DNA of 64,000 nt, taken from assembly GCA_029891385.1 (NCBI GenBank), contig CM057230.1, positions 38,535,858-38,599,857 on the forward strand. Direction: 5' to 3'. Made by a program: the position numbers and the translations under genes. Positions 56,731 through 64,000 of this stretch are shown here, piece after piece. The notes below the pieces were generated by a model. The model searched no databases. It was not told the origin of the DNA and saw nothing but the letters and a program-made list of their open reading frames with translations. Numbering within the stretch: the stretch's first letter is position 1; each line of letters starts with the position of its first letter. The stretch comes from Erythroxylum novogranatense (lineage: Eukaryota; Streptophyta; Magnoliopsida; Malpighiales; Erythroxylaceae).

Positions 56731-57989
56731 TAATTAATTAATTAATCATATATATATATGTATATATATTGCTAAGGTGGTCCAGTCACACTGGGGTCGA
56801 TCCTACCGGGCTCCGGTATGGAAAAACCACCGAAAATCTTTTTCAGCAATATCAATGTCGCGATCTCATCGGGACATATCTCGATCTCATCGGGATCCAT
56901 TTAATCCAGTTGCTCTCCATAATTGGAACTCAGTCCAATACTATTTTACGGATTCTCTAAAACACTCTTATGCGTGTGACCCTTTAGGTTCCCGATTATG
57001 TTGGCCACTTAGATTAACAATTAATCTGAGCAAGTCATGAGCGGTATCTAGCAACACATCATGACCCCTAATTGACCGGAAAGTAATCGGTTTGATGAAT
57101 TCATCACGAACCAGATCACGAACCCTTCCATAGACAATTACTGTGCAATTCGTCCTTTCATCATCCTATACCCCACTTGGTTATGAGTATGGCTAATATG
57201 TCAACTCTTACTAGACTAAGTCTAGCCCAAGTGAAATCAGTTCCTGTCTGAGGACTCATTACTTTATATGTCCATGAAGACACTCTTCATGACATAGTCA
57301 TGCTCTGGCCAGAGACTTAAAGTAATGATCCTGACAAGAGGCCAAGGTATCTCTTCTGTTCTCACAGAAGTGATGAATCCTTTATTGGCTACTCAATTAC
57401 CTTGAATACCTCAAAGCGCACCCAAGCACCATCCTATGAGTAACCTCCGGAAGGCCACAAGGAATGGAGTCAAAGTCTGGGATCAATATCAAGATATCCT
57501 TGAGTACCTCAAGTCTAAGGATACTTGCACCATTGCTATTATGAGATTATCACTGACATTAAATCCATGTGATGATCTCATGGCAGGTCATCAAATGAAC
57601 TTACTTCCACTAGTAAGCATCCATAAGTCAACTCTAAATATCTCATATTTACAGTTTCTGAGATCCACTGCTTGATCCAATCAAGGAGTATGACATATGC
57701 TAGTCTGTTCGGATTAATGATGTCCAGTCTCATTAATCCTATGACTAGGAAAAATTTAGATACTGACATAATTGCACATGATAGGAATCTCAAGATTATG
57801 ATCACATCATAATTTCCTTCATGCTATGTTATATATCATGGACATCATTAATTTGATTAAAGATCAATATCAATTCATAAAGAACATCAAATAAATGAAA
57901 CATGTCTTTCTTTATTTATTCATAAAGTCTGTACATGACTATGAACAAAAAACGCTAAAGGGGATTGCCTTTAGGGCACTACTCTAACA
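56163..57989 (-). repeat. Copia B 5' LTR (1.83 kb)
   Basis: Plus-strand ends TGTAGGAAAATCCCGGGAGG and GCACTACTCTAACA, followed by the ATTAG duplication. It looks less damaged than its partner at 48405-50205. TA-rich hairpin tract at 56699-56768. Confidence 0.93.
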
Positions 57990-57994
57990 ATTAG

Positions 57995-58611
57995 CACTTG
58001 CTTGCTATCATTCTTGATAGCACCGCTCAATTATCTTGAAAGATTGATTGATCGATTCAGAATTGTTGTGGATATTTGGTTCATCCGATAGTTTAACACT
58101 GACTGTGAATAATCGTCCGACAATCCAACCGTAATTAAGTCTATACTTAACTCATAATCCATTACAAAACCTAAGACGGCCAATCTCTCAATATAGCCAT
58201 TTATCTTCGTGGCATACCGCATGCCAGATGTCCTCGAGCCATCTTTAATGGTGAAGAGAAGCCTTGAGGTCTCGAACCTTTCGCATCGAAAGCTTGCTCA
58301 TCAAACAGACTCCCAAGATGAAATACTATAGTGTGAGCATCCATGGACTCGTGCTGCTTCTGCAGCTCTGGTGACATCGAGGCAAGTATAATGCAAGTAG
58401 CCATGTCACTGTCCTTTAGATGCTTACGATATGCCTTCTGATCCTCATCAGAAGCATCGACAGCAGGTGCATCTGGAAGTGGAACATCTAGGATGTATCC
58501 CAGTTCCTCAGATCTGAGAACAATTCTCAAATTCCTTAGCCAGTCAAGAAAATTCGGTCCAATTAACTTGTTGGAATCCATTAGCGAGCGTAAGTTCACA
58601 CTGGAAGACAT
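57995..58611 (-). pseudogene. Copia A gag, N-terminal part, up to the copia B insertion
   Basis: Starts at ATG 58611: MSSSVNLRSLMDSNKLIGPN, then LGYILDVPLPDAP, MATCIILASMSPELQKQ and SLFDEQAF, the copia gag core that builds the particle. A stop at 58201-58203 falls after ARGHLACGMPRR; the frame goes on shifted with NGYIERLAVLGFVMDYELSI and YRMNQISTTI to the ATTAG site. Only about one or two frameshifts are seen, so this was recently an open gag. Confidence 0.9.
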
Positions 58612-60633
58612 CTTCAACTAACCTAAACGGAAAGAGAGAAAGAATGTTAGAATAGGAAAAGATGCATAATCATAAGGACTTGAATGATATGCAAAAAGCT
58701 CTCACTATTTTCATAGAATCCATAACTCTCATTACGAATCCAAAGAAACAAGATGGCATAATGTCCTAGTGGATTGATATCCGATATTGCTAAGAATGAC
58801 CTTGGATTTACCCAACAAGCCACAACTTAGGTCAATCGGTAGGTATCGAACATACCAATTGCATCATCGATAACCGACATTAAGCATGACCTTGGGTTTA
58901 CCCAACAAGTCACCTTATGTCTCGGGAGGTATCAGATATACCAATTACATCTTAGACACAACTATCGATCAGTGCTATCAACTTGTTGATGTGTGCACTT
59001 ACATTGGGTTATCAACTCTTTGATGCTCATACATCTGATGTATGCTACCCAATTTTGCCTCTGTCCACGTTAACCTTGAGTTTACTCAACAAACCAACGC
59101 TTCTAGTGAAAACCAACCCATGAATCCAAAAATCACATTTTCATGGTTCGAACATATCCGTATAGAGCGAGCTTGGGTTTACCCAACAACCCAACCCTAT
59201 AAGAACTCTGGTTCTTACCATATTAATGGAAGGCGTTAGTTTTCATATACCGAGGAGGGATTTCGAACTCTAGACTCCAAGTTGAAGGATTATAGTCGCT
59301 GGGACTATATGGAATGATTTAGGTTTCATCAATCACATTGAATCTTTCCTTATAATCATCCATCATCCTCCTCGAGCATGTCACAAGTCGACTTACAAAG
59401 AATGCAAGTCGCCTTTATGCCCCCTTACGCCATTTACAAGTCGCCTTATATCATAATACAAGTCGATTTATGGCAAAACCTTGAACAAGTCGACTTATGT
59501 CCTGTATAAGTCGACTTATCCAACGAAAATTACTATTATATCTAATCGGCTAATTCCTCAATCCATGTAATCCCAATTCACAATACCATCATACCTAGGG
59601 TAATATCTGTTAATTTGATGTACCAATGAACACTTCATTGTTACATGATTGCCATATACAGTCAAACCATACAAGAAAAGCTTAAAAACGAGTCATTACT
59701 CATAAATATCCAAACAATTTAGGAAACACCAAATTATCACCCTAAGCATCTCTAGCTAGTCCATACGTTATCAAATTACTTCGGCACAAGTCATAAAAAT
59801 TATGACGGCCAAAACAAGCAAGATAATGAAATACACTAACGAGACGCTAACGTGACCTATTCGGCATCCGAAAATTCTTGGAAAACCAACTTCAAGAAAT
59901 TCAGTTTGGAAAGCATACTACATCAAGATAACTCATTTTCAATCACATTAAAAATGGTCCAAGGCATTGGAACTGAAAAAAAACACATTCAATTATGCCA
60001 AGCAAAACAGTCCCAGCAATGTTCACAAAACTGCCAAGTACTACACATTGCTTGAAATAATCATTGAAGCAATTTCAATAAATTCTGAGAAAATTACACA
60101 GGTTAATAAATGTTCAGAACATGCTTCATTAATTTTTTCAGGATTTATAGCCATCAAAAACTCATTCAACCTAAGAAACAAAACCGATTCAAAATCTGTG
60201 TTCATTAACACAGCTATTCCCAACAGCATAGAATAAATTCGTGAATAAATATTAAATCACCTTGAAAACACTTTTCCATCCACATAGACATTCAGAAACA
60301 TCTTAGGGACATTTTGGTGAAGGCCAATCCGAAAAACAATTTTTCTAGAATTTATTATCGAATTTATACACATGCCTATTCACAGAATGTGTCACAAAAC
60401 AGCATCTAGAACCTTAGGGAATAAATTAGCAAAACTATATCAAATCAAATTGATAAATTCTCATCTTTCACAGACATATTCTATAACATGTTATGAACAA
60501 TTCTGGGCAGAAAACTTTCGAAAAACATATCCCTATATAAATTCGAAATTTGGACAGCATACATGCATCAACATCAAATTCAAATAGGAAGTCCGACCTA
60601 GCTAGGGTTTTAGCTTCATACACGACACAAGTG
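58612..60633 (-). other. Copia A leader (about 2.02 kb) between PBS and gag
   Basis: Same layout as in B: four TTGGGTTTACCCAA units (near 58797, 58887, 59071, 59169), an AAGTCG(A/C)CTT array at 59388-59520 with fewer units than B, then AT-rich sequence to the primer-binding site. No protein domain is visible in any frame. Confidence 0.85.
59388..59520. repeat. AAGTCG(A/C)CTT palindrome array in copia A leader
   Basis: Six units at 59388, 59407, 59440, 59462 (AAGTCGATTT), 59490 and 59508, a shorter array than the nine units of B. Palindromic and one-base-broken forms are mixed. Confidence 0.88.
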
Positions 60634-60645
60634 GCTCTGATACCA
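60634..60645 (-). promoter_or_regulatory. Copia A primer-binding site
   Basis: Reads TGGTATCAGAGC on the minus strand, one base inside the 5' LTR. Same spacing as in element B. Confidence 0.95.
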
Positions 60646-60646
60646 C

Positions 60647-61162
60647 TGTAGGAAAATCCCGGGAGGTACATCACATGTACCAGGTGCAGAAAACAAAAAT
60701 TTTTGTCACCGGGACCTTCCCGAAGGCCAAGATCTATGTGTCTGTATGAAGATTCAAACCTGAATAGCCAATAGAAACTATCTCTAAAGGTATCCACGCA
60801 GAGATCAGAAAACCTAACCGGGACAAACCATTTTGACCCGGGAATAGCTAGAACAAAGTAAAGGCTGCTAGACCCTACCTCTGTCCTTGGAGAGCTTAAG
60901 ATTTGACGAAGCTACCCTGGAGAAGAAGAGAAAAATCGTTGATCGTTCCTCTTAAAAGAGAAGCCTTTGAAAACAATTTTCATATGTTTTTTCAAAACCT
61001 TTCTCCTCTTTTATACAAAGCCAACGACCTCCTTAGCTTCTTCATTAAGCCATGTGTCTTTTAACTTTTAAAAGACATCATATGCTTAGATGACAAGCCA
61101 TCCACGTATGGCTACTTATATATATATAAAAGTTAAAACTCATCTTAGCCTCCATCATCCAC

Positions 61163-61198
<36 letters not shown>

Positions 61199-62580
61199 TC
61201 TTTAATTATATATATATATATATATAAATAAATACTGAAGTGATCCAGTCATATTGGGGTCGGTCCTATCGGCCTACCGAGTCCCGGTATTGAAACAGCT
61301 CCGGAAACCTTTCTTAGCAATATCGATGTCGCGATCTCATCGGGACATATCTCGATCTCATCGGGATCCATTTAATCCTAATGCTCTCCATAATTGGAAC
61401 TCAGTCCAATACTATTTTACGGATTCTCTGAAACACTCTTATGCGTGTGACCCTTTAGGTTCCCGGTTATGTTGGCCACTTAGATTAACACTTAATCTGA
61501 GCAAGTCATGAGCGGCGTCTAGCAACACATCATGACCTCCAATTGACCGAAAAGTAATTGGTTTGATGAATTCATCACGAACCAGATCACGAACCCTTCC
61601 ATAGACAATTACTGTGCAATTCGTCCTTTCATCATCCTATACCCCACTTGGTTATGAGTATAGTCAAAGTGTCAACTCTTACTAGACTAAGTCTAGCCCA
61701 AGTGATATCAGTTCCTGTCTTAGGACTCATTACTTTATATGTCCATGAAGACACTCTTCATGACATATTTATGCTCTCGCCGAGACTTAAAGTAATGATC
61801 CCGATAAGAGGTTGTGGTATCTCTTCATTATCACGAAGTGATGAATCCTTTATTGGCTACTCAATTACCTTCAATACCTCAAGTCGCACTCCAAGCACCA
61901 CCCTATGAGTAACCTCCGAAAGGCAACAAGGAATGGAGTCAAAGCACGTAATCAAGATTCAAGATATCCTCGAGTACCTCAAGTCTAAGGATACTTGCAC
62001 CATTGCTATGATGAGATTATCACTGACATTAGAATAGGACATCCATGTGATGATCTCATGGCAGGTCATCCAATGTACTTACTACAGTTAATAAGCATCC
62101 ACATGTCAACTCTAAATATCCCATATTTACAGTTTCTGAGATCCACTGCTTGATCCAATCAAGGAGTATGACATATGTTAGTCTATCCGGATTAATGATG
62201 TCCAGTCTCATTAATCCTACGACTAGGGAGAATTTAGATACTAACATAATTGCACATGATAGGAATCTCAGGATTATGATCACGTCATAATTTCCTTCAT
62301 GCTATGTCATATATCATGGACTTCATTAATTTGATTAAAGATCAATATCAATTCATAAAGAACATCAAATAAATGAAACATGCCTTTCTTTATTTATTCA
62401 TAAAGTCCGTACATGACTATGAACAAAAGCGCTAAAGGGATTGCCTTTAGGCACTACTCTAACAATCTCACTAAGATCAGTACGCATAAAGTCCACTTAC
62501 ACGGGTATACAAGTCGACTTATTAGTACCGAACTGGTATAAGTCGACTTACATCTCAATACAAGTCGACTTACACCTACA
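60647..62580 (-). repeat. Copia A 5' LTR (1.93 kb)
   Basis: Plus-strand ends TGTAGGAAAATCCCGGGAGG and ACTTACACCTACA, followed by the ATGTA duplication at 62581-62585. TA-rich tract at 61117-61230. Four palindrome units at 62488-62575, one mutated to AAGTCCACTT, match the array in the 3' LTR. Confidence 0.93.
62488..62575. repeat. AAGTCGACTT palindromes in copia A 5' LTR
   Basis: Units near 62489 (AAGTCCACTT), 62511, 62540 and 62562, spaced as in the 3' LTR at 45005-45084. The first is broken by a G to C change or, equally, by a read error. Confidence 0.9.
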
Positions 62581-62693
62581 ATGTAATATTAAACCTTCCT
62601 TTTCTATCTCATCCCATTCTATTTCATTATAAACCCTCATCTCAAACGATAGAATAATATTACATTTTATTAATAAACCCCAACCAAACTTAA

Positions 62694-64000
62694 GGTTAGG
62701 AATTAATGAGTTTAATCTAATTTAATTTTTCCAAATATTTGAAAATACTATTTTAGATTATAAAGATCAATAAATCGATTTATGCATATAATTTGATCAT
62801 AGTTTATTTATATATTTAATATACATATATACAATTTAACATGTATCCATATATATACATATATATATATATATGCATGTTTTATATGAGTAATATTTTC
62901 ATGCAATTTTGTGTTTAATGAGACTAATGAAATTAAACCTTTCGTTAAAATATTAAGTATATATTTAGAACGTGATTGTTGTCTTCTATTGTTATAATAA
63001 TAAACCAGAGTTCTATTTATTGTTAGGACCGTTGAGCAAACTCAAGGTTATTTTTACTCGAATATGTTTAGTCTTATGATAGTGGGTGCTACTAAACTAA
63101 ATTTGTATGATTTGGATTAGTAAATTCATGATCACGTGAATTTAGAGGCAGGGTTAGGAATAACATACAAGATATGTTTTGACAAGAGTTGTCACCTAAC
63201 GAATCTAGGAGTCATATAAGATGTGAATGGTAAAATTGTTATCTACCCAATTTAAGTTTAGTTGATTTGTTAAGCAAACTAAAGATCAACTAAATTTGAA
63301 TGCAATACTAGCCCACTAGAAAGATTAAAGCAATCTTTTCGAATAGTAGTGAGGGTTATTATTTAGAATAAAATAGTGGGAGTAACTAAAAACATGATTA
63401 AAGTCCTAATGTCATTTGGTAGTCTTGACATATTATTAATTACTTCTTTTTTCTTATATTTATATTTTATTTTGAATGGAATTTACCTTGTTTAGTATAG
63501 GTGACACTAAGCTAGTAAACCAAATTTCTTAGATATAGGTTATGTTTAAGAAGAGTTTTTAGAGTTTGAAAAGAAAAATTTTATGCTCATTATGCAATTT
63601 TGCTATAATCTGTGTTCAGGATTCAGTGACAAAGATTTAAAGATATGTCAAAATCATATAGATGACAAAATGTATTGACATTTTGAGTTAGCTAATGTCT
63701 CATATACTTTGATGACAACATGTAACATTTATGTCAACACCATGATAATAAGATGCAAGAGGTTGCATAGAGTAGAGCTGAAAGGTATAATACCGTGTTG
63801 GAATTGTTCCACTTAATTTAGCCTACTAAAAGCATAAACATGGACATCAATTAAAGACATTTGCAATAGTATCATAAGAAGAAAAATGATTGCATGACTT
63901 TTCTTGCCTATATGAGATATGATAGAGATAATACGTATTTCTATTTCATACTTATAAGTATTTGGTACTGAATTAAGATTCAAAAGTATTAAAATGTTCA
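62694..64000. other. AT-rich flank, no feature recognised
   Basis: AT-rich sequence with a short TA tract at 62820-62872. Passages such as AACGAATCTAGGAGTCATAT near 63198 look like parts of old copia LTRs or leaders but could not be paired or bounded. No coding motif on either strand. Confidence 0.4.

Larger units (their letters stand above)
48405..57989 (-). mobile_element. Copia B: complete Ty1/copia element nested in copia A
   Basis: Minus-strand element of 9.6 kb: 5' LTR 56163-57989, primer-binding site 56150-56161, leader 54084-56149, gag from 54083, protease, integrase, RT, RNase H and 3' LTR 48405-50205. A perfect ATTAG duplication marks the ends. It belongs to the same family as A, but its LTR lacks the palindrome-bearing segment. 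Its pol region has many 1-bp gaps compared with A. It must have inserted after A. Confidence 0.95.
43185..62580 (-). mobile_element. Copia A: complete Ty1/copia element, carrying copia B in its gag
   Basis: Minus-strand element. 5' LTR 60647-62580, primer-binding site 60634-60645, ~2-kb leader, gag from 58611, then the rest of gag, protease, integrase, RT and RNase H (integrase before RT, the Ty1/copia order) and 3' LTR 43185-45093. Perfect ATGTA duplication. Gag is split by element B at 48405-57989. Without B, A is about 9.8 kb. The RT region is open over 496 codons, while gag, protease and RNase H have breaks. Confidence 0.95.
42956..62693. mobile_element. Possible MITE split by copia element A
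   Basis: Removing element A (43185-62580) and one ATGTA copy joins 42956-43184 to 62586-62693. The ends look like imperfect inverted repeats: left CAAGTTGGACATAAAGTTTT and, on the minus strand from the right, TTAAGTTTGGTTGGGGTTTA. Both arms also share ATAATAGAATG and AATGTAATATTA words in inverted order. Size without A would be about 340 bp. No flanking duplication was fixed, so the class is open. Confidence 0.4.

Overview
The window reads as a chromosomal segment of a eudicot plant genome. It has one intact, spliced, single-copy nuclear gene (a class I HD-Zip transcription factor on the minus strand, 34340-36046). Almost everything else is LTR retrotransposon DNA with smaller non-autonomous elements. 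There is no operon structure, no CRISPR array, no rRNA and no bacterial gene. The species cannot be told from the sequence alone.

Left half (1-25867), a nest of at least four LTR elements. A minus-strand Ty1/copia element (here 'copia C'; 5' LTR 24923-25867, primer-binding site 24895-24906, gag start 24851) was split inside gag by a plus-strand Ty3/gypsy chromovirus (gypsy-2, 12832-24648, two ~3.59 kb LTRs, perfect 5-bp target duplication GTCCA). The far piece of the same gag (12532-12831) abuts the 3' LTR of a second plus-strand chromovirus (gypsy-1, enters from the left edge, ends at 12531). Gypsy-1 carries, in its protease region, a 4.37-kb antisense solo LTR (1532-5900) of a related family. 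Both gypsy polyproteins are broken by stops and frameshifts, but their order is clear: gag, CCHC knuckle, protease, reverse transcriptase, RNase H, integrase, C-terminal chromodomain.

Middle (25868-43184), gene space and old debris. It holds a possible Tat/Ogre-like LTR remnant split by a 3.1-kb solo gypsy LTR (27450-30578), a hAT-like MITE (31104-31802), a SINE with a 10-bp duplication (32679-33118), the HD-Zip gene with its promoter and two short uORFs, a degenerate copia LTR, a second SINE with a 13-bp duplication (40859-41107), and very AT-rich DNA.

Right half (43185-62580), two nested minus-strand Ty1/copia elements of closely related subfamilies. Outer element A (duplication ATGTA) has element B (48405-57989, duplication ATTAG) inserted in its gag. 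Both have a ~2-kb leader between primer-binding site and gag that carries arrays of the palindrome AAGTCGACTT. A, but not B, also carries that palindrome at one LTR end.

The most unusual signal is a recurring error-like pattern. Where A and B, or paired LTRs, can be compared, one copy repeatedly reads CG where the other reads CAG or CTG. This causes many of the frameshifts in B and is best explained by unpolished long-read consensus errors at CHG-methylated cytosines in high-copy repeats. I found no convincing new biological system. The most interesting biological leads are the palindrome arrays, the LTR boundary difference between A and B, the ~190-bp internal periodicity of the gypsy LTRs, and the HD-Zip uORFs. 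All comparisons were made by eye; no alignment or database search was run.
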